Source of the DNA: JAUHWL01 sp964416385
GTDB taxonomy: Bacteria > Bacteroidota > Bacteroidia > Flavobacteriales > Schleiferiaceae
Assembly: GCA_964416385.1 (NCBI GenBank)
Contig: CAYQDW010000004.1
Span: forward strand, 1-64,000
Length of the DNA stretch: 64,000 bases
Direction of reading: 5' to 3'
Position 1 is the stretch's first letter. Each line of letters opens with the position of its first letter. Positions 34,527-43,820 of this stretch are shown piece after piece. The translations under genes were made by a program, and so were the position numbers. Under the pieces are notes generated by a model. The model searched no databases. It was not told the DNA's origin and was given only the letters and a program-made list of their open reading frames with translations.

Positions 34527-34571
34527 AGGTGAATTGCCTGGTAAAAACGCAATAAGTTTCCCCAAATGATT

Positions 34572-34605
34572 AAAAAAAAGCGAGGCACCAAAATGGCACC
34601 CCGCT
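34572..34605 (-). terminator. Terminator of the fasciclin gene
   Basis: Eleven-base stem AGCGGGGTGCC/GGTGCCTCGCT on the minus strand (three G-T pairs), followed by eight T. It lies 24 bases past the stop. Confidence 0.8.
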
Positions 34606-34628
34606 CTTAAATGTTATGTTTTGCCTGC

Positions 34629-35603
34629 TTATGGAAGCAATACGTTATCTAACACATGGATAACACCATTAACGCCTTGAATGTCAAATACAGTTACGTT
34701 AACTACGCGGCCGTTAGCATCGGTAATGGTAACACCATTAGTTGTTGAAATGGTAATATTTTCACCATTAACAGTGGCTACAGCACCTGTTGGCACTTCA
34801 TCGCTGTTAACATTACCCAATACCACATGATAGGTTAAAACCTCTGCGACACCATCAGTACCAAGTGCGGCAACCAATGCATTAAGGTCTGCTAACTGTA
34901 GCTCTTGCAAAGCAGCATTAAAGCCATCGTTAGTAGGTGCAAAAAGAGTAAACGCATCGCCTGTAGGATCACTGGTAAATTCGTCTAAGTTGCCATCAGC
35001 AACCCCTAGAGCAGTTACTAAAGCACTAAAATCAGGATTCACGTTTAATAGATCATATACGCTCATAGGTAAAATCACCTTATCAATTACATGAATAACA
35101 CCGTTTGATGCTACAATGTCAAAATCTTTTACCTCTGCACGATCATTAATGAATACGCCATTGTCTGTAGAAATATACAAGCTCAGCGCATCATTGGTGG
35201 CGTTAGTGGCCGCTGTTGCAGCATAACCCGTTGTAACCATAGCGCTCATCACCTTGGCACCTAACACATGATAAAGCACCACGGTACGTAGTCCAGCGGT
35301 ACCTAAAGCAGCTTCGGCAGCATCTAAGTCAGCAAGATTAAGCTCGGTTAATAAATCTGCAAAAGCTTGATCAGTCGGTGCAAAAACGGTCAAATTCGCA
35401 TTTGGATCGCTTACTGTTGCCAATAATCCTGTGCGATCTAGCGCATCTACCAAAATCGTGAAGTTGCCATTATCTGCGGCAATTTGAGCAATGGTCTTCT
35501 GCGTTGGTGGTTCTGGAGTAGGCTCATCTTCTTTACATCCAGTAAAGATGAAAAGGCTCATAGCAAATGCTACTAAACTTGTGTTCTTAAAAATTGATCT
35601 CAT
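34629..35603 (-). CDS. Fasciclin (FAS1) domain lipoprotein
   Basis: The surface-type lipoprotein has about 324 residues and a signal peptide ending FIFTGC, followed by KEDEPTPEPP. Two FAS1 domains follow: each has the pattern LTVFAPTDQAFADLL or FTLFAPTNDGFNAAL, a YHVL/YHVVLG segment, and ANGVIHVIDKVILP or NGVIHVLDNVLLP. FAS1 proteins act in adhesion to surfaces or matrix. I use the ATG at 35603; the frame extends upstream to 35696, but the signal peptide starts here. Confidence 0.9.
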   Translation of the reverse strand: MRSIFKNTSLVAFAMSLFIFTGCKEDEPTPEPPTQKTIAQIAADNGNFTILVDALDRTGLLATVSDPNANLTVFAPTDQAFADLLTELNLADLDAAEAALGTAGLRTVVLYHVLGAKVMSAMVTTGYAATAATNATNDALSLYISTDNGVFINDRAEVKDFDIVASNGVIHVIDKVILPMSVYDLLNVNPDFSALVTALGVADGNLDEFTSDPTGDAFTLFAPTNDGFNAALQELQLADLNALVAALGTDGVAEVLTYHVVLGNVNSDEVPTGAVATVNGENITISTTNGVTITDANGRVVNVTVFDIQGVNGVIHVLDNVLLP

Positions 35604-35724
35604 AATTTTTGTGTTTAATGTTTTAGATAAAAAGTTAAACAAAAAAGAAACGGTAAAACAAATTCTATTGTTTAGCATAATTTGAATTAAAATCATTTAT
35701 CGGTTATTTGTAGCCATCCACATC

Positions 35725-36639
35725 ATGTTAAGCGCAGAAAAAATTTCTCATACATACCAAGGGCAGGCGGTACTAAAAGACATCAATATAACCGTTAAAA
35801 CCGGTGAAATTGTCGTTCTTTTAGGCACCAGCGGTACCGGTAAAACAACCTTATTACGCATTTTAGGAGGCTTATTACAACCTTCTTCTGGGCAGGTGAG
35901 TTTTAATGAGACGCCCGTAGACGGTCCATCAAAAAGACTTATTCCTGGTCATCCACATATTTCTTATGTGGCACAGCATCATGAATTACTGCCCATGCTA
36001 ACGGCTAAAGCGAATATTGCGCAGGGAGTAACTCATTTAATGCCAGAACAACAAAATGAGATTGTTGCAGATTTAGTTCGCTTGTTTAAGTTGGAGGAAG
36101 TGCAATCACAACCATTACGTTCACTAAGTGGTGGCCAGCAGCAACGGGTGGCACTTGCCAAGAAATTAGCAGCCGGAGGTACTTTGTTTTTATTTGACGA
36201 GGTGTTTTCTCAGTTAGATTTAACTACAAAAACACATGTAATGCTTGCGCTAAAGCGTTTTATCAAGGAAAAGGGTAAATCAGCCGTTTTTGTATTGCAT
36301 GATCCAATAGATACTTTTTTACTTGCAGACCGTGTTTTGGTGTTAGAAGATGGCATATTGGTACAGAATGATACGCCATATAACGTATACAATTATCCTG
36401 CTACCATAACTACCGCGCAATTATTAGGTCTTGTAAATGTGGTCCCAGAAAATGCGGTAAAATCTATTTGGCCTCAAAAAGAATTCTACATTGTTCAAAA
36501 CCAAGCAATCATTAGACCTACTGATATCTATAAGCATGAATTACCTATTGAGGCGAACATAATTGGTGAAGTTGATTTGCCCGGAAGTAGGTTTTTAGAA
36601 GTAGAGCTGCGTGGTCATACGTTTTTGGTGCATCTCTAA
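35725..36639 (+). CDS. ABC transporter ATP-binding protein with TOBE-like end
   Basis: The 304-residue ATPase has Walker A LLGTSGTGKTTLLRILGG, signature LSGGQQQRVALAK and Walker B LFLFDEVFSQLD. The C-terminal part (about residues 240-304) looks like the TOBE domain of PotA/FbpC-type importers, with IIRPTDIYKHE. No permease or binding-protein gene is adjacent, so the transported substrate is open. Its stop codon overlaps that of the convergent ung gene by 4 bp. Confidence 0.88.
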   Translation: MLSAEKISHTYQGQAVLKDINITVKTGEIVVLLGTSGTGKTTLLRILGGLLQPSSGQVSFNETPVDGPSKRLIPGHPHISYVAQHHELLPMLTAKANIAQGVTHLMPEQQNEIVADLVRLFKLEEVQSQPLRSLSGGQQQRVALAKKLAAGGTLFLFDEVFSQLDLTTKTHVMLALKRFIKEKGKSAVFVLHDPIDTFLLADRVLVLEDGILVQNDTPYNVYNYPATITTAQLLGLVNVVPENAVKSIWPQKEFYIVQNQAIIRPTDIYKHELPIEANIIGEVDLPGSRFLEVELRGHTFLVHL

Positions 36640-37292
36640 ACTTGCCAGTTGATGGGGCTTTTTCCTTGTTCTTTTAATAGTTGGTTTACGGTAGAAAAAT
36701 GTCGGCAACCAAAAAAGCCCCTATGAGCCGCAAAAGGGGATGGATGTGCAGCTGTTAAGATGTGATGTTTGCGCTGATCGATTAATGCTTTTTTTTGCTT
36801 GGCATAATTTCCCCAGAGTAAAAAGATCAAGCCATTATAGTGTGCGTTCAAGGCTTTTATGATAGCATCTGTGAACTGTTCCCACCCTTTATTTTGATGT
36901 GCCCCCGGCTCATTTTTCCGAACTGTTAATGTGGCATTTAATAGGAGAACACCTTGCGTGGCCCATGCCGTTAAATCGCCATGTGAAGGCATGTTTATGC
37001 CAACATCTTCAATAACTTCTTTAAAAATGTTTCTTAATGATGGTGGCGGGGTTATACCTCTCGCTACGGAAAAACTCAACCCGTTAGCTTGATGCGGACC
37101 ATGATAAGGGTCTTGGCCGATGAGCACAACCTTTACATCTTCGGGAAGGGTTAAATTTAAAGCCCTAAAAATATTTTCCTGCTCTGGATATACTGTGTAT
37201 TTCAGCCGTTCTTTAGTGATAAAACGGTTTAATGCTACATAGTAAGGCTTTTCGAATTCTTCACCGATAAGCTTAAGCCAATCTTCGTGCAT
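36636..37292 (-). CDS. ung: Uracil-DNA glycosylase
   Basis: Removes uracil from DNA. The 218-residue family 1 enzyme has the catalytic-water loop VVLIGQDPYHGPHQANGLSF (D61 general base), GVLLLNATLTV, and the leucine loop HPSPFAAHRGFFG with the catalytic histidine. The length is typical. It is convergent with the ABC ATPase gene and overlaps its end by 4 bp. Confidence 0.97.
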   Translation of the reverse strand: MHEDWLKLIGEEFEKPYYVALNRFITKERLKYTVYPEQENIFRALNLTLPEDVKVVLIGQDPYHGPHQANGLSFSVARGITPPPSLRNIFKEVIEDVGINMPSHGDLTAWATQGVLLLNATLTVRKNEPGAHQNKGWEQFTDAIIKALNAHYNGLIFLLWGNYAKQKKALIDQRKHHILTAAHPSPFAAHRGFFGCRHFSTVNQLLKEQGKSPINWQV

Positions 37293-37371
37293 CTGTTTGT
37301 TAAGTTTTAATTATGGTACAATCAAAAATGCAAAGACAACGTTAAAATGTTTCTATGAAGCGCGTTTAGCT

Positions 37372-37379
37372 TACTTTTG
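37372..37379 (+). promoter_or_regulatory. -7 box of the small lipoprotein-ytxJ-lipA operon
   Basis: TACTTTTG matches TAnnTTTG exactly, 31 bases before the ATG at 37410. The -33 region is weak. Confidence 0.5.
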
Positions 37380-37409
37380 TTGTTTTACATCCTTAAACAA
37401 ATTTAAAGA

Positions 37410-37535
37410 ATGAAAAAATTAATCATCACCGCCTTAATGCTTATCGGTTTGAGTATTGGTCTCACTTCATGTGGTTCTTCAGAAAAATGTCCAGCATATT
37501 CTCAAATCGACAAGCAGATAGAAAATCCATCATGA
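37410..37535 (+). CDS. 41-residue lipoprotein with CPAYS motif
   Basis: A short gene with a lipoprotein signal peptide (MKKLIITALMLIGLSIGLTS, then Cys21) and a mature part GSSEKCPAYSQIDKQIENPS. The second cysteine and CPAYS recur in tiny lipoproteins of Bacteroidota, from general memory. Its TGA overlaps the ytxJ ATG (ATGA), so it is translationally coupled. Function is unknown. The bacillithiol link of the neighbour suggests a redox context, but that is inference. Confidence 0.8.
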   Translation: MKKLIITALMLIGLSIGLTSCGSSEKCPAYSQIDKQIENPS

Positions 37536-37882
37536 AGCTTGGCATTCCTTTAACTTCTACTGAGCAATTAGAAGAAATCATTAACCTCTCGCACAAACCA
37601 GAAATGCAAGGGGTGGTACTTTTTAAACATAGTACAAGATGCTCGGTGAGTTATATGGCGGCCAAAAATTTACAGTCTGAGTGGCAATTTCCCGAACAAA
37701 AGCTGCCATTTTATTATTTAGACCTATTAACGTATCGTGCATTGTCAAATGAAATTTCACGCATCTTTAACGTGAAACATGAAAGTCCGCAACTTCTTTT
37801 TATAAAGAATGGGATTTGTTTGGGCAACGCTTCGCATACCAATGTGTCTGTTTTAACAGTAGAAAATTGGATAGATGACTAA
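37532..37882 (+). CDS. ytxJ: Bacillithiol-system redox protein YtxJ (DUF2847)
   Basis: The 116-residue thioredoxin-fold protein begins MKLGIPLTSTEQLEEII. The active site VVLFKHSTRCSVS has C37 with a serine two residues on (CxS), in the DUF2847 pattern. YtxJ-type proteins are proposed monothiol bacilliredoxins that remove bacillithiol from proteins. I use the ATG at 37532; a longer frame to 37469 lies within the lipoprotein gene. It overlaps both neighbours (4 and 8 bp). Confidence 0.88.
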   Translation: MKLGIPLTSTEQLEEIINLSHKPEMQGVVLFKHSTRCSVSYMAAKNLQSEWQFPEQKLPFYYLDLLTYRALSNEISRIFNVKHESPQLLFIKNGICLGNASHTNVSVLTVENWIDD

Positions 37883-38645
37883 ACGCTTAACGTTACTTGC
37901 GGTATCCTTTCTTCCGTTGATGATGGTTGCTCAGTTAGAAACCACAGCCGACTGGAAGCGACAGGTTTATGACCGTGAGGTAACGGGGGGTGTCATGTTT
38001 CATACACGCGGTTATGGAATTACACTACGTAGTATGTATTTTATTGATGGTTATAAAAAACACGGTGTACAAATAGATTTAGTCAATATTCGTCACCCTA
38101 AAGAAGTTAAATTTCCATCTCAGTATTTTTTCAACTCGGCACGCAGTTTTGTTTTTGGAAAAATTAACGGCCTTTACAGCGTAAGGGTTGGTTATTGTAG
38201 AGATAAAGTTTTGATTGATAAAACGGATCAGGGCTCAATTTCTGTAAGCTGGGTAACAACCGGCGGGGCTAGTTTGGGAATACTTAAACCCATCTATCTT
38301 GAAATTTTAAAAGAAACAGCACAGGGTATTCAAGTACTAAGTACAGAGCGGTATAATCCAGAAGTACATAACCATTCTGATATTTACGGGCAAGCAGCCT
38401 TTTTCACAGGTATAGAAGAAAGTAAATTGAGAACAGGTATTTACCTTAAAAGTGGTTTTGCCTTTGATTATAACTGGACAGACCATAAAGTAACGACCTT
38501 AGAAATAGGCGCAATTGTTGATTATTTTCCATCTTGGTTTGGCCTATATCAAGATGAATTTGTGCCAATAATGTTTGAAACCAAAAACTATAATGTGTGG
38601 TTACAGTTTTATTTAGCTGTAAACTTTGGTAAGAAATGGAATTAA
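37875..38645 (+). CDS. Putative outer-membrane barrel protein
   Basis: The 256-residue protein has a signal peptide ending MMVAQ. It then shows alternating aromatic strands (YGITLRSMYFIDGY, GLYSVRVGYCRDKV, YNVWLQFYLAVNFGKKW) that suggest a small beta-barrel. No known family is visible. It overlaps the end of ytxJ by 8 bp and ends 4 bp before lipA, so it belongs to this operon. Confidence 0.7.
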   Translation: MTKRLTLLAVSFLPLMMVAQLETTADWKRQVYDREVTGGVMFHTRGYGITLRSMYFIDGYKKHGVQIDLVNIRHPKEVKFPSQYFFNSARSFVFGKINGLYSVRVGYCRDKVLIDKTDQGSISVSWVTTGGASLGILKPIYLEILKETAQGIQVLSTERYNPEVHNHSDIYGQAAFFTGIEESKLRTGIYLKSGFAFDYNWTDHKVTTLEIGAIVDYFPSWFGLYQDEFVPIMFETKNYNVWLQFYLAVNFGKKWN

Positions 38646-38649
38646 GAAG

Positions 38650-39525
38650 ATGGCTGAAACACTAATACAAAAAAGTAACACACAAGTTAAAAAACCGAAG
38701 TGGTTGCGCGTAAAGCTCCCCACAGGAGATAACTACCGCAGTGTACGCAAATTGGTTGATAGTTATAAGCTGCACACCATTTGTGAAAGTGGCAACTGCC
38801 CCAATATGGGCGAATGCTGGGGAGAAGGCACGGCTACTTTTATGATTTTAGGCAATGTTTGTACACGCTCTTGTGGTTTCTGTAATGTTGCCACGGGCAA
38901 ACCAGAAGCCGTAGACTGGGAAGAGCCAGATCGTGTGGCCCGCAGCGTGAAGTTAATGAAGGTGAAACATGCCGTAATCACATCTGTTGATCGTGATGAT
39001 TTGGCTGATGGGGGCTCAATAATTTGGGCTGAAACTGTAAAGGCCATACGCAGATTATCGCCTACAACAACCCTAGAAACGCTTATTCCAGACTTTAGGG
39101 GGATGATGCATAACGTAGACCGTATTGTTGATGTGCATCCAGAAGTAGTAAGCCATAACATAGAAACCGTGCGTAGATTAACGCGCCAAGTACGCATTCA
39201 AGCGCAGTATGATAGGAGTATGGATGTTTTAAAGTACTTGAAGGACAACGGCATAAAACGTACTAAAAGCGGAATAATGCTAGGTTTAGGCGAACAAGAC
39301 GAAGAGGTTTTACAGAGTATGGAAGACCTTCGCAATGCTGGCGTAGACATTATAACGTTGGGCCAATATTTACAACCTACAACACGGCATCTGCCAGTGG
39401 TTGAGTTTGTTGCGCCAGAACGTTTTGAAAAATATAAACAAGTAGGTATGGAGATGGGTTTCAAATTTGTGGAAAGCGGGCCATTGGTGCGCTCTTCTTA
39501 TCATGCAGAACGACATCTCTTTTAA
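38650..39525 (+). CDS. lipA: Lipoyl synthase
   Basis: Radical-SAM enzyme that inserts two sulfurs into octanoyl groups of 2-oxoacid dehydrogenases. In the 291-residue protein the auxiliary cluster cysteines are C45, C50 and C56 (ICESGNCPNMGECWG), and the radical-SAM cysteines are C71, C75 and C78 (CTRSCGFC). SGIMLGLGEQDEEV and the C-terminal VRSSYHAE are diagnostic. I use the ATG at 38650 after the stop of the previous gene; an upstream in-frame start at 38626 would overlap it by 20 bp. Confidence 0.96.
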   Translation: MAETLIQKSNTQVKKPKWLRVKLPTGDNYRSVRKLVDSYKLHTICESGNCPNMGECWGEGTATFMILGNVCTRSCGFCNVATGKPEAVDWEEPDRVARSVKLMKVKHAVITSVDRDDLADGGSIIWAETVKAIRRLSPTTTLETLIPDFRGMMHNVDRIVDVHPEVVSHNIETVRRLTRQVRIQAQYDRSMDVLKYLKDNGIKRTKSGIMLGLGEQDEEVLQSMEDLRNAGVDIITLGQYLQPTTRHLPVVEFVAPERFEKYKQVGMEMGFKFVESGPLVRSSYHAERHLF

Positions 39526-39614
39526 TGAATAACAAACTGCATTTAGCCCTCAAGCGGTTTGTCAATTTTGTTATTTTAGGGCGCTTTTTTAATGAAATGA
39601 TTTCAAAAATAGAT

Positions 39615-42600
39615 ATGAAAAAAAGAGTACTTGGATTTGTAGCTGTTGGTTTAGTAGCTGTGGTAGGCGTAACCTCCTATTTACAGAAGCCTCAAAAACA
39701 ATATGTTCCCAACCCAGAGCTGAAAGAAGCGTTTGAAGCAAAAGGTGCTTGGAATTATCTCAATAACATGCGTGCCAATCAGGTAACTGGTGTTATTGAT
39801 CCCGCAGATGTTGCAGCTGCCCGCCAGGCAGTTCAGGGCATGGCTGCCTATAAAACATCTTCTTTAAACCTTACTTGGGAGTTTGTTGGTCCTGATAACT
39901 TAGGAGGAAGAACACGTGACTTTTTAATAGATCGCAACAACAGCAGCACTTTATACGCTTCTGGCGTTGCTGGTGGCGTTTATAAATCTACAACTGCCGG
40001 TCTGTCTTGGGTAAAAGTTTCAGCAGATTTAGACAATGTGGCGGTAGTGTCAATGGCACAAGCAGCTAATGGCGACTTGTTTGCTGGTACAGGTGAAAAT
40101 GCTTTTGCACCCACTACAGGTGAAGGTACAGCTACATCACCAGGTATGACTGGTGGTGGTATTTATAAATCTACAGATGGTGGCCAAAGTTGGACACAGC
40201 TTAGCGCAACGGTACCACCGGCAAACGTTACAAATAACGCATGGTCGTCTATCGGTGCAATGGGTGCAGACCCTACCAATGCAAATAGAATTTATGCTGG
40301 TACCGGTGGTGGTTTAAGAAGAAGTGATGATGGGGGCGTAACATGGTCTAATCCAATACCACCAACAATTGCTTCTGGTCAATGCCGTGACCTGGTAGTT
40401 GCCAATGATGGCTCTATCTGGGCGAGTGTAGGTGATAGAACAGTTTATTCACCTAACGGAGATGATAATTCATGGGTTGAGAAAAGTAAACTCATTGTAA
40501 GCAGTACAGACTTGCCACGCAACAGCCCGCGTACCTTATTTGCGGTATCACCACAAAACCAAGATATCGTTTACTGTTTGCAGTCTGCTGGTAGCGGCAT
40601 GCGTGCACTTTACAGATCTACAGACCGCGGTACTACATGGACCGTTATTGGTCAGCCTACAACACTTTGGGATCCATTATGCGACTTTAGTGGCTCTGCT
40701 AATGGTTGTATTGGTGACTGGGCGAGATTACTCCAGGTAAATCCACAGAATAGCAATCACATTTTTGTTGGTGGATTACGACTATGGGAGTGGAAATTGA
40801 ATACCGGTTGGAGACGTGTAGATGGTTTCGGACCGTTTTATGTTCACGCAGACAAGCACCGCATGAAATTTGACCCCAACAATGCAAACATCGTTTACGT
40901 ATTAACAGATGGCGGAATTGGTAAATCATCAGACAATGGATTTACATGGGGTGTGTTTAATAAAAATTACAGGACTGGTCAATTCTATCACATTGGCATT
41001 GGCCAAGACCGTACGGTTGTTGGTGGTACCCAAGATAATGGTAGTTGGAAAATAGATGGTACCGGAAACACACCTCAAGAAGGTGTAACAGTTGGTGGCA
41101 TCGCTTACCAAGGAGGCGGTTTTCACGCAGGAGACGGTGGCTACAGCTTGGTATCTTGGCTAGATGAAGATGTGTTTTTTACCAGCTACCAACTTGGTAC
41201 AATAGGTAGAAGCGAAAATAAAGGAGAATCATATTCATCTTTCTGGGATCCACGCCAATTAACCAATTGCCAGCCTTGGTATGGTAGAAACTGTAATTTC
41301 TCTAGCTGGATGGTGCCTTACGAGTTGTATGAAACAGAGAATGATGCGCTTAGCCAAGATTCTATTTGGTTTACAGCAAATACAGCTATTTCTAGCTTGG
41401 GTTTTGGTGGGGGAGATACATCATTCACCAACACATTGAAAAGACCACAAGACGCTGCGCAATTCATTGCAAGTACCTTTAAGGTTGAGTCAGGTGCATT
41501 ATTGATAACCTCAGACGCTCAAGGAAACCTTTCTGGAGATGGAAAAGGCACATTTGATGCTGCAACAGGAAACTACACAGTAACGTTTTCTTCTACCCCG
41601 TTTGCAGAAATTATTGTTACGTGTGATGTACAATATACTTCAGGGTCTACCATAAAGGTGAGATCAAAAACAAACGGTTTACCATTTAATCATTTGTTAA
41701 CCACTTCATTATCACCAGGAGATTCTTTGCAGATTCAAGATCCTGTACAGAGTATGTTTATTGCCGGTTTAAATGGTAATGTATGGATGACTAGAGGTGC
41801 ACTTGATTTTTCAATGTTGCCTAGATGGTATAAAATCGCAAAGATTACTGGTGTTGCACAATGCGTAGCAATCAGCGATAATGGCCAATATGCTTGGGTA
41901 GGTACTGAGAATGGAAGACTTTACCGCATTAGCAACTTACATCTTGCACGTACCCTAGAAACAGGTGATGTTGATGAAGATACATCTACCGTTTTGGTGA
42001 AGTATGATCAAGTGGCTTCTTTTTCTTCTAGAAACGTAACAAGCGTTTCTGTAGACCCTAATAATCCAGATCGTATTATTGTAACTGTTGGTAACTACGG
42101 TAACTCAACTTACGTGTATTACTCAGATAATGCTACTTCTGCATCTCCAACATTTACATCAGTACAGGGTAATCTACCAGCATTCCCAGTTTATAGCTCA
42201 GTATTTGACAAAGGCAACCCAGGAACGGTAGTCATTGGTACAGAATATGGCATATTCGCCACAGATAATATTGATGCATCTAGCGTAACATGGACAAATG
42301 AGAATAATGGTTTTACACCTTCTCCGGTGTTCCGATTGGTGCAGTACCGTACAAACAAGAGCTCAACGCCAGATCAAACCATTCTTGAAGGTGATATTTA
42401 TTTAGGTTCTCACGGTAGCAGTATCTGGAAGACCAATACACTTCAAACAACACGTCCGATAAGTGTAGAAGAGGAAGCTGAATTTGATTTTGAAGAGAAG
42501 GAAATAGGCCTTAACGTATTTCCTAATCCAGCAACAGACTTCACAAACCTTGAGCTAAATCTTAGAAAGGCAGAAGATGTTACTGTACTTGTACGTGATT

Positions 42601-42758
42601 TGAATGGCCGATTAATAGAGCAGCTTAAATTTAACCGCTTAGCAGCTGGTAAACGCGAAATTAGAATTAATACAAGCGAACTATCTGCGGGCACGTATTT
42701 CTTAAGTGTGCGTATTGGCACAGAAATGAAATCTGCTAAGTTTATCGTTACACGATAG
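39615..42758 (+). CDS. Large T9SS-sorted BNR/sortilin-repeat protein
   Basis: The secreted protein has about 1047 residues. The hydrophobic start MKKRVLGFVAVGLVAVVGVT is a signal peptide or anchor. From residue 90 on, repeated blades such as GGVYKSTTAGLSWVKVS, GGIYKSTDGGQSWTQLS and GGLRRSDDGGVTWSNP form a BNR beta-propeller of the VPS10/exo-sialidase type. A DUF-like central region follows, and the end is a type A T9SS sorting domain (VFPNPATDFTNLEL to SAKFIVTR). Catalytic residues for a sialidase are not recognised. The frame extends back to 39525, where ATG overlaps the lipA stop; the ATG at 39615 gives the better signal peptide. Confidence 0.87.
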   Translation: MKKRVLGFVAVGLVAVVGVTSYLQKPQKQYVPNPELKEAFEAKGAWNYLNNMRANQVTGVIDPADVAAARQAVQGMAAYKTSSLNLTWEFVGPDNLGGRTRDFLIDRNNSSTLYASGVAGGVYKSTTAGLSWVKVSADLDNVAVVSMAQAANGDLFAGTGENAFAPTTGEGTATSPGMTGGGIYKSTDGGQSWTQLSATVPPANVTNNAWSSIGAMGADPTNANRIYAGTGGGLRRSDDGGVTWSNPIPPTIASGQCRDLVVANDGSIWASVGDRTVYSPNGDDNSWVEKSKLIVSSTDLPRNSPRTLFAVSPQNQDIVYCLQSAGSGMRALYRSTDRGTTWTVIGQPTTLWDPLCDFSGSANGCIGDWARLLQVNPQNSNHIFVGGLRLWEWKLNTGWRRVDGFGPFYVHADKHRMKFDPNNANIVYVLTDGGIGKSSDNGFTWGVFNKNYRTGQFYHIGIGQDRTVVGGTQDNGSWKIDGTGNTPQEGVTVGGIAYQGGGFHAGDGGYSLVSWLDEDVFFTSYQLGTIGRSENKGESYSSFWDPRQLTNCQPWYGRNCNFSSWMVPYELYETENDALSQDSIWFTANTAISSLGFGGGDTSFTNTLKRPQDAAQFIASTFKVESGALLITSDAQGNLSGDGKGTFDAATGNYTVTFSSTPFAEIIVTCDVQYTSGSTIKVRSKTNGLPFNHLLTTSLSPGDSLQIQDPVQSMFIAGLNGNVWMTRGALDFSMLPRWYKIAKITGVAQCVAISDNGQYAWVGTENGRLYRISNLHLARTLETGDVDEDTSTVLVKYDQVASFSSRNVTSVSVDPNNPDRIIVTVGNYGNSTYVYYSDNATSASPTFTSVQGNLPAFPVYSSVFDKGNPGTVVIGTEYGIFATDNIDASSVTWTNENNGFTPSPVFRLVQYRTNKSSTPDQTILEGDIYLGSHGSSIWKTNTLQTTRPISVEEEAEFDFEEKEIGLNVFPNPATDFTNLELNLRKAEDVTVLVRDLNGRLIEQLKFNRLAAGKREIRINTSELSAGTYFLSVRIGTEMKSAKFIVTR

Positions 42759-42780
42759 TAAAATATCCGTATTACATTAG

Positions 42781-42812
42781 CCCCGCCTTGCGTATGCAAT
42801 GCGGGGTTTTTT
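42781..42812 (+). terminator. Terminator abutting the GAPDH start codon
   Basis: CCCCGC-C-TTGC pairs with GCAA-T-GCGGGG (42781-42806). It is followed by six T that end directly at the first GAPDH ATG (42813). Confidence 0.85.
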
Positions 42813-43820
42813 ATGATGAAGAAAATTAATGTTGGCATTAACGGTTTTGGCAGAATAGGGCGCACGCTGGTACGGGTAATTCAGCAGAATCCACGCCTTG
42901 AGCTGGTAGCCATAAACGATGTGGCAGACACTAAAACTCTCGTACACTTATTAAAGTATGATTCTGTTCATGGTCGGTTCCAAGGAGCACTTCATACAGA
43001 AGGTGAAACGATGTTTATAGGTGAATCACCCGTTGCAGTTTATCATTTTTCTGACCCTGAACAAATCCCATGGGATGCGCATCACGTAGATGTGGTAATA
43101 GAAAGTACGGGTAAATTTAAAACCACCAATAAGGCTTCGCACCATTTAAAACCCGGTGTTAAAAAAGTTATTATCTCCGCACCGCCGGAAGATGATGACA
43201 CAAAAACTATTGTTTTAGGTGTTAATGATGCATTGATTCAAAGAGAAGATATCATTGTTTCTAATGCAAGTTGCACGACCAACTGTGCAGCACCCATGAT
43301 TAAAATTATCCAAGCGCATTTGGGAATAGAATCGGCATATGTTACTACCGTGCACTCTTTTACAACAGATCAGCACTTACATGATGCACCCCATCGCGAT
43401 TTACGCAGAGCACGTGCCGCAACGCTAAGCATGGTGCCCACAACCACGGGCGCTGCAAAAGCCCTTTCTCGTATTTTTCCTGAGCTTGATGGCCATTTAG
43501 GGGGATGTGGAATACGTGTGCCCGTACCTGACGGTTCACTAACGGATATCACATTTCACGTAAAAAAGAGCACCACCGTAGATGCTGTGAACGCGCTATT
43601 TCGCGAAGCCGCAAACACTACCCTTAAAGGAATTTTGGGCTATACGGAAGAGCCTTTGGTTAGTGCAGACATTATTGGTTTAAAAGAAAGTTGCCTTATT
43701 GATGCACCTCTCACAAGTGTTCTTGGCAAAATGGTGAAAGTTGTGGGGTGGTATGATAATGAAGTAGGCTATGCCAATCGGCTGGTAGATTTAACGATGC
43801 GTTTAATAGATCAACCTTAA
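42813..43820 (+). CDS. gap: Glyceraldehyde-3-phosphate dehydrogenase, type I
   Basis: Glycolytic and gluconeogenic enzyme of 335 residues. NAD-binding GINGFGRIGRTLVRVI is at the N-terminus, and the active-site cysteine lies in SNASCTTNCAAP near residue 155. VTTVHSFTTDQ carries the catalytic histidine and GWYDNEVGYANRLVDL is near the C-terminus. Two ATG codons (42813 and 42816) are possible starts. A terminator ends directly at the start, so transcription from the preceding gene is probably blocked. The stop overlaps the convergent glycosyltransferase gene by 4 bp. Confidence 0.96.
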   Translation: MMKKINVGINGFGRIGRTLVRVIQQNPRLELVAINDVADTKTLVHLLKYDSVHGRFQGALHTEGETMFIGESPVAVYHFSDPEQIPWDAHHVDVVIESTGKFKTTNKASHHLKPGVKKVIISAPPEDDDTKTIVLGVNDALIQREDIIVSNASCTTNCAAPMIKIIQAHLGIESAYVTTVHSFTTDQHLHDAPHRDLRRARAATLSMVPTTTGAAKALSRIFPELDGHLGGCGIRVPVPDGSLTDITFHVKKSTTVDAVNALFREAANTTLKGILGYTEEPLVSADIIGLKESCLIDAPLTSVLGKMVKVVGWYDNEVGYANRLVDLTMRLIDQP

